A stretch of DNA of 64,000 nt, taken from Catenulispora pinistramenti. GTDB lineage: Bacteria; Actinomycetota; Actinomycetes; Streptomycetales; Catenulisporaceae. The notes under the pieces were generated by a model that saw only the letters and a list, made by a program, of their open reading frames with translations, was not told the origin of the DNA and made no database searches. The DNA is taken from assembly GCF_018274385.1 (NCBI RefSeq), contig NZ_JAAFYZ010000005.1, positions 58,306-122,305 on the forward strand, in the 5' to 3' direction. Both the position numbers and the translations under genes were made by a program. Of this stretch, positions 47,901 to 59,900 are shown piece after piece (within the stretch, counting starts at the first letter, position 1; each line of letters begins with the position of its first letter).

Positions 47901-50900
47901 CGCGGCGGTTGTAGAGCGATCCGGCGACGACCAGGGTCTGCTGGATCTGCGACGGTCCGCGCACCTGCGAGGAGCCCAGCGTCTCGCCGCTGGTGAGCAT
48001 CGAGATCGTGTCGCGGTAGGTCGCCGCCGGGACGTTGAGCTCTTCGAGCAGGTCCCTGATCTGCGCGGCCAGTCCCTCGCCGCCGAGCACGTCGGTGACC
48101 TGGTCGTCCACGGTGAGCGCGGCGTGCCCGCCGACGAGGTGGTCCTGGACCCGGGGCGGGGCCACCGTCCTGGATGCCGGGGGCAGCGAACCGCGCCGGC
48201 CCGTACCCGTCGTCCGTTGGACCGGGGAGTGGGACCGCGACGTCACGGCGGACTGCGACGGCGAGGGGTCCCCGGCCGGTGACTCGGGCCGGGACAGCGG
48301 CGAGGACACCGCCGGCCTCGTCCCCGGCACGGGCGAGGAGGGCCGCGAGGCCGACGGGGTCGAAGGGGGCGACAGGGTCGGCGATGACAGGAAACGGAGC
48401 GGCCCCGACAGCCGATTGCGCCCGCGCGAGGAGCGCGTCGTGACCATCGGCGCGGCCGGCTGGGTGTCGACGCGCCGTGGGACGCCCGCCTCTTGGAGCC
48501 GCTCGTACTCGATCGCCTCCGCCGGCGCCAGCCGCTCGGCGATGACAAACCGGACCTGGCCGAACTCGATGGTGTGCCGCAGCGTCGCGTCGGCCGGATC
48601 CGGCGCCGGATCCCGGGCCGGCGGCGCCGGCCGGCCGACCAGGTTCCGGACCACCGGCGAGATCAGGGAGAGCCGGTCCGGGACGTTCAGACCCCCCTGG
48701 TGGCCGGTGGTGACCTCGACGTCGAAGGCGACTCCGTAGTCGAAGCTGCGGACCGGGCCGTTGTACAGGATCGCCTCCAGCATGAAGCCGGACGCGCCGA
48801 CGTTGAGCGTGTCCGAGGCGTTCCGGTTGTAGCCGTAGCCCAGGGCGCCGCCGACCGTGCGGGTGGGGTCCGCGGTGGAGATGCCGCCGCCGGCCGAGAG
48901 CTGCCCGGACAAGGAAACGCCGCTTCCGATGGTGTCGGATCCGCCGTTGCCGGCGAAGGCCGACGGCATGATCTCCAGCTTGGCGGAGCTGTTGCGGCCC
49001 TGGCGCAGCGGGACCGGCGGGACCCCGGGCAGGACACGGTGGTAGCGGGCGACGACCCGGACGGTGATGACCTCGTACCCCTCGCGGGCCGGGCGGACGG
49101 TCTCCAGCCGGACGCCGCCCTCCTGGAACAGCGCGCTGCCCCAGTTGATCAGGCCTTCCTTGGTGTAGCGCGAGGCCAGCACGGTGCGCAGGTGGGCGAT
49201 GTCCATCGGGGTCCACGGCAGCGCCCAGGCCTTCGGCGCGTCGGCCTGCTGGACCAGGCGCAGGATCGCCGGCAGCACGTGCTGGGCGCCGGCCAGATGG
49301 CTGATCGCGCTGAAGCCGGTGCCGCGGCCGGCGGCCATGGACAGCGGCGGGTGGCGCGGCACGGCGCGCTCGGTGAGTTCCTCGGCGAGGGCGTCGCCGG
49401 CCAGGCCCGGGTCGACCGGCCGCCGGTCGGCGTCCTCCTCGTCGATGACGAGCGTCGGGGTGGCCAGCGCCTGGTCGGCGAGCATCGCCTCGAATCGCTC
49501 GTGCTGGTGGTACGGCACGCGCAGGAAGACGGTGATGTCGGAGCCGACGGTGCGCTGGGCGGGCAGCCGCGCGGTGGAGTGGCTGTCGCTGGTGTCCACC
49601 TGCACTTCCATGCCGAAAGTGGTCCGGTACAGCACGCTCGTGCCGTTGTAGACCAGGCCGCTGATGTGCCCGGAACCGGCGTTGGCGTTGGTGCCCCGGG
49701 AAGTGGAGACCGTGCCGGTGGCGCTGAGGGACAGCGACAGACCGCTGTTGCCGCCCATCGCCGCCGACAGCGGGTCGAAGGTGTGGCCGATCGACACCGA
49801 CGGCAGGGTCAGCGACAGCGAGCCGCCCTCGGAGGACCCCTGCGAGACGTTGACGAAGCGCTGGCTCTCCTCCTTCACCCCGACATCGCCCTCGGTGACC
49901 GGCAGCGCGTCGCGCAGCCGGGCGTACACCGTCAGGTGCATCGCCTGGCTGCCGTCGGAGCTGTGGAACCTCGGCGACGTCGATCCGGATCCGGTGATGT
50001 CGCTGAACATCCGCAGGACGGAGGCCTCACTGAGGTAGAAGCCGACGCCGTCGGCCAGTGCGGGGTCGGGATCGCGGCCCAGCACGGCGTGCAGCAGCCG
50101 ATCGCGCACAGTCCGCAGCCCGGAGACGGACTCGGCCTGGTGGAAGAAATGATGCAGGGAGTCCGCCACCCGGTCGGCCGCGGCGTGTACCGGGCCCGGT
50201 CCGCCCCGCTCGGCGGCCAGCGCGGCCGGGTCGACGCCGACGCGCGGCCGGCCCAGACGCAGCGGGGTGGGCGGGATCGCGCCGCCGTCCGGCGACCCGG
50301 CCGGCACCGACGGCGACATCTCCAGGGGGAACGAGACGCGCACGTTCACCGAAGCCCGCGTCGTCCCGCCGTCGCGGCCGCGGACCGACGCGGTGAGCAC
50401 CGCACCCCGCAGGTCGAAATAGGCCAGGTGCCCGCTGATCTCGAACAGCCGCTTGGTGGCCGAGACCGCGGCCTCGCCGAAGCTGTCCGTCCGCGCGCTC
50501 CCGCCGCTGATCGAAAGGCCGGCCTGGGCCGTGAAGACCAGGTTCGCACCGGGTGGCAGCGCGCCGAAGGCGGTTGTGGCGTTGCCGGACAGGCCCAGCG
50601 AGCGGTTGGAGGAGACGAAGCGGCTGCCCCCCGAGGTCGACTCGTGCTGGGACTCGACCATGTGGTGCATCTTCCGGCCGACCGGTTCGTCCCGGGCCGC
50701 GTCCGCGCCCGCCTGGCGGACCAGGTCCAGGCTCCCGGGGTCGAGCCTGAGGTAGACGGTGCGCCGGCCGGTCCCGGTGTCGACCCCGATGTCGAAGCCC
50801 TCTTCGAACATGCGCTGCATGAAGTCGTGGCTGCCGTGCCGGTCGAGGTGGTCGGCCACGGCCGCCCGCAGGCCGGCCCGGAACGCCGGCGGCAGCCCGT

Positions 50901-53900
50901 CCACGGCCGTGTGGGCCGTGTCGGCCAGCAGAGCGGCGATCGCGCCGTGGTCGGACAGGCCGATCCCGTCGATGCTGACGAACAGGCCCCGGTTGCCCAT
51001 CGGGAACTGCGGCACACCCCGGGCGTCGCGCTCGCCGAAGCCGGGCGGCAGGTAGCGGCGCGGGTGCGTCGGCAGGGCCGATCCGGTCTGCCCCGGCCCG
51101 GGTTCCGGGGATTGCGCGGACCGGTCGTCGCCTCCGCGCTCGGCCGGGGCGAGGACCCGGCGTGGCATCGAGGGCTCGCCGGCGGAACGGGGACCGGTTG
51201 CCCTGGCCTTCCCCCGGTCGCCGGCTTCCGGGACATCGATGAGGTCTTCGATGACGGTGTCCAGGACCGCTCGCAGAGCGTCGAAGACTTCTGTCTCGAC
51301 GGGCTGGTCGAGCAGCAGCCGCAAATGCTGTCCGGGGGACAGTCCCCACTCGGTCGCGCTCAGGGCGGCGTTCGGCCGCTCGTCCACGACCTGTCTCTGA
51401 TGCGCTTCCAGCGGCTGGGGCAGGTCGAACGCGGACCGCCGGGAGTCGTCGAGCGCGGGCAGCCGGACCGGGGCGAGCCGGTGGCGGTCCGCGAGCCAGC
51501 GGCTGAGGTCGCCGACCGCCCCGCGCGAGCCGAGGTCCAGGCCCGTCGCGGCTTGGACCAGGCGGACGTCGGGCCGGCTGAGCACGTCGTGCAGGAGGGC
51601 TTCGGCGTTGGTGACATCCCGGTCGGCGACATCCCGCGTCGCCGGTGCGTCGGCGAGGCGCGAGGATCCCGCTGCGGGCAGTGGTTGAGCTCCCCCTGGG
51701 AGGCGGAACCCAGCCGACCGGGGTCTGACCCGCATCTCCGGCTCCGCATGGTTCCGGACTCGCTGGAGTTCCCGCTGCGCGTGGTCGAAACGGTTCATCG
51801 CGCGGGCCAGTCGCTCCTCGGCCAGCGAGACGAGGCGGGGAGCCGACGAACTCTGCCCCGCGTCGCGGCGCTCGCGCTCGTCTCCGGCATGCACGGCCGC
51901 GTTGGCCTGGATGAGTTCTTCCCGGGCGTGGTCGACCCGGTCGAGGAGGAACTGCGCCTGCGCGTCGAGCCGGCGGACGTCGGAGGAGACGAACCCGGGA
52001 GCCTCATCCCGCCTCGCGGGGGATTTGCCCTTGTCCGCCGCCGTGACCCACTGCGTTTCGGGCAGCGAGAAGATCCCGATCCCCTCCAGGGCGGGCAGGG
52101 ACTCCGCGACCAGCCCCAGCGCGTTCGTCTGGTCCAGCTGCGCAAGACGCTCGTTCGGGGCGGTCTGCACGAACGGGGTCACAACGCTGCGATCGGTGAG
52201 CGTGCGCAGGGTGAGCGGCCGGTCGCCGAGCCCGTGGACCCGGTCGACCAGCTCGCCGAGCCGGCCGGCACCCGCCCCCGGGCCGAATACCCGGCGGATC
52301 AGGGGCCGCAGATCCTCGGCGTGCAGCGGTCCGCCGTCCCGCGGCCGGCCGCCGGGGAAGGTCTGGTCGAACAGCGCGACCAGCGAACGGAGCGACCGCC
52401 ACTGCGTCCCGGCGAACGCGTCCGGCCCGACCAGCCGGTCCATCTCGTGGGCCAGGACCCCCAGCTCGACGGCGGCCGCGTGGTCGCCGGCCGGCTCGCG
52501 GCCGGCGTCGGCCGATATCCGGTCTCTGAGGTCCGGCCACGGCAGGACACCGGGCGGGAACTCCTCGACGTGGTAGGGGTCGTAGTGCTCGACGACGGCG
52601 GCGGCGAGGACGGCGTCGGCATAGTGGTTCCGGACGGCGGCGACGTCGCCGCCGGACCGGATCGCCGCGGCCAGAGGCCGGACCGTGACCGCGTCGATCC
52701 CGGTGCCCGGCCGGCCGGTCAGCCGGTCGGCCAGCGGCCACAGGTCGGCCGGGGTGACCATCCCCAGCCGGCGCGGCGCGCCCGCGCCGGTCCGCTGATG
52801 GTGTTCCAGAACTGTCGCGACGTCCCGCAGCGAGGCCAGGACGGCCGGATCGGCGGCATACCGGGCCAGACCCGGCGTCCCGTGGATCGCGGCGTGGACC
52901 CGCGCGATGTCGATGAGCCAGAACGCGGATTCCGTCCCGCTGTGTTCCGGCAGCCCGACGGCCGACGCCACGGCGGCGCGCGCCGGTGCGGAAGGGGGCA
53001 CCTCCAGCCGGGATCCGTTGAGGCTGAGTACGGCGGTGCGGTAGACGGTCTCGGCGTCGACGGGTCCGTTGTAGGCCGCCAGCGCCTGCAGGAGATGGCT
53101 GAGGTGGTCGGCGGTGACGTCGTCGGGCCAGCTCTCCCCGAGGACGTGGCTCAAGTGCCCCCGGAGGTCCTGCATGGTCACCGGGCCGTTCCGCAGCTCC
53201 CGGTGGGTGCGGGAAACGTGTTCGAGCACCTGGTCGAGGTGGGACACGCGCAGCCGGACAGTCCGGCTCCCGAGGTCCGGCATCGAGTCCGCCGCCCCGC
53301 CGCGGAGCTCGTTGTACAGGATCACCGCCCGCCGAACCCGGCGCGGGTCCCGCTCGGCCTGCATGGCCGCGGTGAGGGTCCGCAGGCCGGCCCGCTGGGC
53401 CGGACCGGCGTCGAGCCCGCGCAGCCACCGATCGGCCTCGATGTGCTCTCGCACGTCGCCGCGGGTGGGCACGGGGATGCGCGCGCGGGTCGCGTCCAGG
53501 GCGTCGGCCAGGAGCCGTATGTGCTCCGGAGTCACCGCGCTGATCCCCGGGTCGACCGCGGCCTGGGCCAGCGCCAGCATCTCGGCGCCCGAGAGGCGCA
53601 AGAGGCCGGGGTCCACGCCGCCGACGGCGTCCAGGCGGGCCCACGCGTCGAGGGCTCGCAGCTTCCTGATGTCGGCCGCGGGCAGGGCGTCGAAGGTACC
53701 CCGGTCGTGCCACCAGCCGGCGTCGTGGGCGAGGGCGACCGCCTGGAGCAGATCGTGCTCGGTCGCGCGGGGACCGAGGTCGGACCGGACCCGCTCGCGC
53801 AGTTCGCCGGGCCGGACCGCCAGGTCGCTGGTCGCGGGGTGGAAGTACACTGCGATCTCGCGGGCCAGGATGCCCGGGGTCAGGTGCCGGGTGTCCTGCG

Positions 53901-56900
53901 TCATCCCCCGCTGCCGCAGCCGGGCCGCGGCCTCCACCAGCCGGTGCAGGTGAGCCTCCCGGACGCTGGCCGCGCCCCGGTTCAGGGTGCTTCGGACCAG
54001 GGGCAACAGGTCGTTCAGGGCGGTCGGCCGCACCTCGGCCGCGCCGGGTCGGCCGCTGCGCGCGATGGCCAGGACCGTGCGCAGGTCCTCATGAGCGGCG
54101 GCCGGCAGGTCGGCCGTGAACGCCAGGAACACGGTGTCCTGGGCGCGCCTGGTCTCGGCGGTGCCGGGCACCGGCGGGTGCCCCAGCAGCGTGGCGACGT
54201 CTTCCGACCTGCCGATCAGTTCCAGTAGCGCGGGCAGCTCGGCGAAGGCGGACTCGCCGGCCAGGGTCGGCAGCGACACCGGCCGGCCGGCGGCCTGGAG
54301 CCGGGTCACGGCGGCCAGCAGCCGGTTGAGATGGTCGCTGGTGAGGACCAGCACCTCCGGGTCGTCGACGGCCCGGAGCAGTTCTCTGAGCTGCCCGGCG
54401 GTGAGCGCCCCCCAAGGCGAGCGCGGCGACCGGAGCCGGTGCGCCAGCTCGGCGATCTCGTGCGCTTCGCGCAGCTGCTGCCTGCTCGCCGAGTGCGCCG
54501 CACCGTGGAAGGCCCGGAACACGGTCCAGGCGTCGTGGACGTGAGCCGCCATGGCCGCGTCGGCCTGGGCCCTGGGCAGGTGCCGCTTCAGCCCGTCCCG
54601 GACGCTTCTGAGGGCCCTGACATGGGCCGGAGCCGGGGCGGGGATCGGTGTGTGCCGGCCGGCGGCCCGCACTGCGGCGGGTCCGAGCTCGGGTGCCGGT
54701 GCCGGTGCCGGTGCCGGTGCTGGGGTCTGGCCCCGGGCCTGTTCCGGTGCGATGTGCACGCGGTCGGCGCGCTGCTTCCCCTTGCCGGCCGGGTCGGAGT
54801 ACCCGAGACGGTCCTCGACGATCGAGGCCAGCTCCTGGACTGCCCGCTCGTCGGCGGCCCGGTCGAGCAGGATCCGCAGGTGCTGGCCGGGTGTCAGCTG
54901 CCAGTCGCCGGCGGGGATCCGGGCGCCCGGGGCCATGGCCGCGATCGTCTGCTGGCGGGGTGTGGGAGAGGGTAGATCGCTCAGGGCCAGCAGTGGTTCG
55001 CCGAGTCCCGGAAGCCGGTCCGGAACGCGCTCGGCGTGCGCCGCCAGCCAGTCGGCGAGGTCCGCGACCGCTGTCGGCGAACTGAGGTCGATGCTTAGCG
55101 CGGTCTGGACGCGGTCGGCGTCGTGCCGGTCGGCCATGGTGTCGCGCAGGAGTTCGGCGACGGTGAACGGGACCGGACTGGAGTTCTGGGTCCGGGCTGT
55201 GACGGTGGTCGTGGCAGCGGTCGTGCCGGTGAAGTTCGTGAGGTCCGTGGCAACGGTGTCTCCGGTGTCGTCCCGCCCCGCCCCGGGCGTACCGCCCCAG
55301 GGCTGCCGGACTCCACGGTCTCGGCCCTGACTCTTGGCCAGGTCGGTAGCGGCGGCCTCGCCGTCGGACAGGAGGCGGTCGTGGACGGCGTCGATCGCCG
55401 CCTGGTGTTCCTGCGCCGACTCTCCCGGGGAGTAGTGGTTCCACAGGCGGACCAGATCGACGGCGGTCAGCAGTTCGCGCGTGGGCTGGGGAACCGCGGG
55501 GGCCCGGTCCGGCCGCGGTGCGGCGGTGGCCCCGGTCGAGCTGCCCTCGACGAACTCCGGACCGGGGAGGGCCAGCCGCCACGACCACACGGCCGGGGCG
55601 TCCGCCTCCTCGGACGCCCGAGACCGGCGGTTCTCCTGCCGGCGCACCGGCGCGGTCGCCGATCCGGACGGGGGGTCGCCCCAGGCCCGGGTCAGCGTCT
55701 GTGTCAGCACGTGCCGCCCGGCGTAGGCCGGCTGGTCGGTCCAGTTCGTCCCGATCAGGTTCAGGGCTTGATCCTCGAACTCGAACTTCGCCTTCCGGGA
55801 CCGCGTGGGCTTGCGGGATTTGAAGTAGTCGAAGGCGCGTTGGAAGTCCGGCCGCTCCTCGACCGAGGACAGGTGCAGCGTGGCCCGGCTGGGGAAGCCG
55901 GTCCCGTGGCTCAGGTAGTGGCGGGTCGCACCCCGGATCTGCTCGGCCCGGGCGCGCGCGTGGGAGGTGATGGCCGGGTCGGTCCGGGTGGGGAGCTGTT
56001 CGAAGACGTACCGGGCGACGACTGCCCGGAGCTCCACGTCGGTCAGCTCCCGGCCGTGTTCGGCGCGGACCAGCTCCGCGACGGCGGCCGGCGTCCGGAT
56101 GTCGGCGGCCCGGTCTCGCAGGCTCTTCACCAGGGCGGTCCACGCGACGGCGCTGAACCCGGCGGCGTCGGTGAGTTCGGCCGTCGGCCGCCCGGCGGCG
56201 TCGATCGGGGAAGCCCAGCGGATCATCCGGGTCTGCCGGATCTGTTCCAGTCCCCGGCGCCGCGCCGCCGCCAGCTCGGCGGCCGGGGGACGGGGGTCGG
56301 CGCGGTACCAGGTGCGGCCGGTCAGCTCCATGGCCCAGACGAGCAGGGCGTCGTAGGCGCTCTGCGGACGCACGCCTCGCAGGTTGACGAACTGACCGAT
56401 CCAGGCGTCGTCCTCGGCGTGGGCCACCGGGTCGCGGTGGGCCCGCGCGGCGATGGCCACCTGGGGGGTGTGCCCGTGGCTGGGGTCGACGGTGAGGTTG
56501 TGCTCGATGAAGTCCGCGATCAGCGTCCGTAGCTGTGCGTCGTCCAGACCGATGCCGAACCGGTCCGCCACGTGTCGGCGGACCTCGCCGGGCGTGGACA
56601 GGGCGGCGCCGTCGCCGAGGAGGTGCCGGTGGACCTCGGCGGCCTGGCCGGTGCTCAGGGTTCCGGACCGGTGCGGGACCGCGGCGACCACACTTCCGTC
56701 GGCCTGCTCGATCAGGACGACGTCGCCCCGCGGCCCGTCGGTGACCTCGATGAGCGCACCGTCGGTCCGCACGATGTGGACGGCGAGCCCGTGCACGATG
56801 GCGGCGGTCGGGAACGCGATGTCGTTGCCCTGGTAGGCGGTGCCGATCCGGACGTGCGCGACGAACGGTCCGCGGTGGGCGTCGGTGAACGTGCCGTCCG

Positions 56901-59900
56901 CGACCGCGGTCCGGCCCAGCGCCTGCGCCGCTTGGTCCCGCGTTTCGAACTCCTGCTCCCGCAGGTCCTGGTCGGTCCAGAACTGGGTGCCGAACCGGAT
57001 CGCGGTCCGGTCGAGCCCGGGCCAGTGCCGCCGTGCTTCGGCCGGTTGGAGCAGATCGGCGGTGAGCCGGGCGGCCAGGTCTTCCCGGACGGCCCGGACC
57101 TCGGTCAGCCGGCGCCCGGCGGAATCGGCCAGGCCGGCCGGGGTCGCGGCCATCAGGGCGTTCAGATACCGGTCGTGGCCGGTGAAGGCGGGGCCCGGGA
57201 CCACGCCGAAGTGGTCGAGCACCGCTGCGCGCGCGGAGTCCGGCGACAGCGAGGGGGTGCGGGCCGGGGCCTGGACGGGCTGTGCTGCCGGTTCCGTTGC
57301 TGGTTGCCGTTCCCGAGCCGGTTCCGGAGTCGGCTCCGGAGCTGGTTCCAGTTTCCGAGTCGGCGAGCCGTCCTCGGCTCGGGTCTGCGCGGCCGTCCCG
57401 GGCGCGATCGCGGCCGCGATCGCGTCGTCGGCCGACCGGACGAGGGTCGCGGCTGCGGTGCTCTCGGATTCAGCACCGATGGCGGTCAGCGTGCCGTCCT
57501 GCGCCAGGACCCGGACGGTCAGCCGGTGGACCTCGGCGAACACCGGCGCGGTGATGACGATGTCGTCGCCGATCGGCTGCCCGTCGCGGCCGAGGTGGTC
57601 GATGATCAGCTGACGGTGCGTGTCGTGCCAGCCGAAGACGGTCCGCAGCGAGAAGGCTGCCTGGACGACCGTGAGCGAGGGGTCCAGGAGGGGCTGGAAC
57701 TGCGTCTCTTCCGCGGTCGCGACCGTGTCCCGGCGCTGGATGTGGATCCACGCCTCGGAGGCGGGGGTGTCCAGCGCCGGCCACAGCTGCCGCTCCGCCG
57801 GGCGGGCCAGGTCCTCGGCCAGCCGTGCCGCCAGGTCGGCGCGCAGGCCGACGGCGTCGGTGACCGGGGCGCCGTTCCGGTCCCTGAGCTCCGGCACGGC
57901 CCGAAGCAGGGCCCTGAGCAGCGCGTCCGCTCCCCGTTCAGGATCGGCCGCCTCCAGGCCGGCCTCGTCGAGGAAGGCGGCCCGGCGCGCGGCGGGATCC
58001 TGGGCCGCCACCGCTGGCGTCCCGCTGCCGAGCTCGGCGAGCATCGCTTCCCACCCCGCGACCTCCCGGTCGATGGCGTGCGAACCGTCCGCCTGGTCGA
58101 GAAGCGCGGAGACCTGGGCTTCCCAATCCTCGCCGGAGGGCACGAGCCCCGAGTCCGGAGTCGGCGCGTCGCCGAAGAACTCGGCGATGATCTGGTCCAG
58201 ATCTGGGTCCAGGTCCAGATCCGTTGTAGCGCTTGTCTGTTCCGCGGCCGTCGTCTCCGGTGCGGGCGAGTCCGGCTCGGCGGCCGGGACCCGTCGACGC
58301 TTGGCCGGCGGCGGGGTCGGGGCCTCGTCGGCGCTCAGCTGATCCGCGGCCCGCTTGCCGGTGAGGGGGGCGAGCGCGTCCGGGCTGATACCGGCCAGCG
58401 TCAGGGCTCTCAGTTCCACGTCGTTGACGGCGGAGTAGTCGCGGCGGCCGGACCGCAGGTTCGCGAGGAAGGCCCGCAGGACCACGAGGTCCTCGCGTTC
58501 GCTGCGGCCCAGGCCGGGCGGCCGGACCTGGGCAGCATCTTGCTGGCGCACCGTGGTCGCGGGCGTTGTGCCGTGCGTGAGGAAGTGCCGCAGCGCGGCC
58601 TGGACCCGCCGGTTGCTGTACGTCGGCTGGCTGAACTGGTGCCGCAGGTCCTCCAGGACGAACCGGGCGACCACGGCCCGCACCGCGCGTTCGCCGACCC
58701 CCGGGCCGAACTCGGCGCGCAGCAGCTCGCGGACCGCCTGCGGCGTCTGGATGCCGGAATCGGCACGCAGCCACTCCACGACGTCCCGCCACTGCGCGTC
58801 GTCGAGCCCGGTGGCCCCGGTCAGCTCGGCCGTCGGCCGCCCCTGGCTGTCGTACGGCACCGTCCAGTCGATCCGCCGGGTGCTGTGGAACCGCTGGTAG
58901 GCGGTTCGGCGCAGGGCGGCGAGTTGCGCGGCACCGGGCTGGACCGCGCCGGGGCCCCGCCAGTGCAGCCCCATCAGGTCCAGGGCCCAGGCCGCCACCG
59001 GGTCGTTCAGGATCGGAAGCTCCCGGACGATGCCGAGGAAGCTCTGGGTCGCGAGATGGGCGTCGGGCGAACTGTCAGGGTCCTGATAGCCCTCCAACGC
59101 CCGCTGGAGCACCGCCCCGTACTGCTGCCGGGCATCGACCACCAGATGCCGCGCGACGAACTCCGCGATCACCGGGCGCATGTCGGTGTCTGACAGCTCG
59201 ACGCCGTGGGTCTGCCGGAGGTGGGTGCGTACGTCGTCGGGCGAGGACAGGTGCGCGCCGGAGTCGAGCAGGTACTCGTGGAGCTGCGTGGTCTGCGTAC
59301 CGCTCAGGGGCGAGGACCGTCCCGCGCCGGTCGCCGCCTGCCGCGCCAGTTGGTCGGGCCGCCGGACCTGCTTGCCCTGAGCCTTGTCCACTTCGGGTTC
59401 GGGCATCAGGTGGTCGATGAAGTCCTGGAACGCGGCCACAACACGTTCGTCGGCGGGCTCCTCCAGCAGCAGCCGCACACGCTGCGGGCCGGACAGGCCC
59501 CGGCCGGCCCCGCCGTCGAGGGCGGTGAGGTCGAACGGCTGCTCGGCGTACCGGGCCGCCAGCCAGTCGGCGACGACGAACGGCCCGTCCGGCCCGGCCG
59601 GGGTGCCGCCGAGGCGGGTCAGGACATCGGCCTGGTCGGGTCGTCCGGCCAGCTGCTCCGCCAGCAGCTCGGCGGTCGTGGTCTGGTCCTCCTGGTCCTG
59701 CTGGTCCCGCGGCGATTCAGCCGACTCCGCCGCCCCGGGTTGGCCGGCGCCGACTTCCGGGTTGGGCCGGACGCCCCGAGCGGCCCCGAGCGCCCGGGCG
59801 ACGGCCGCGGCAAGCTCGGGGCCCTTGTGCGCGTAGGTGTGCCGGATCTGGTCGAGGTCCTGCTCGCGTTGGGAGACCAGGGCCTGGCTTCTCGGGTCGT

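Larger units (their letters stand above)
44300..59685 (-). repeat. Four copies of a GKGKQ-ended module in the giant protein
   Basis: Four diverged copies of a 105-140-residue module occur at about 59685-59370, 55170-54770, 51613-51195 and 44703-44300. The common frame is a helix with DxxxVQxAxxxDL, SPTAxxxLxxWL, a PGARxPxxxW, SPGQHLRxLLDxPA and a tail of the type DPxxKGKQ. Two copies are preceded by a WNHYxPG...AAxDxV...AATxLA...RGV unit (near 55465-55250 and 44915-44700). Function unknown. The copies mark boundaries between larger domains. Confidence 0.7.

Noticed and set aside
48493..54228. A long open frame (1,911 codons) on the plus strand inside the giant gene
   Set aside because: It is antisense to the giant frame and Arg/Gly/Val-rich without known motifs. 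High GC makes long antisense frames common.
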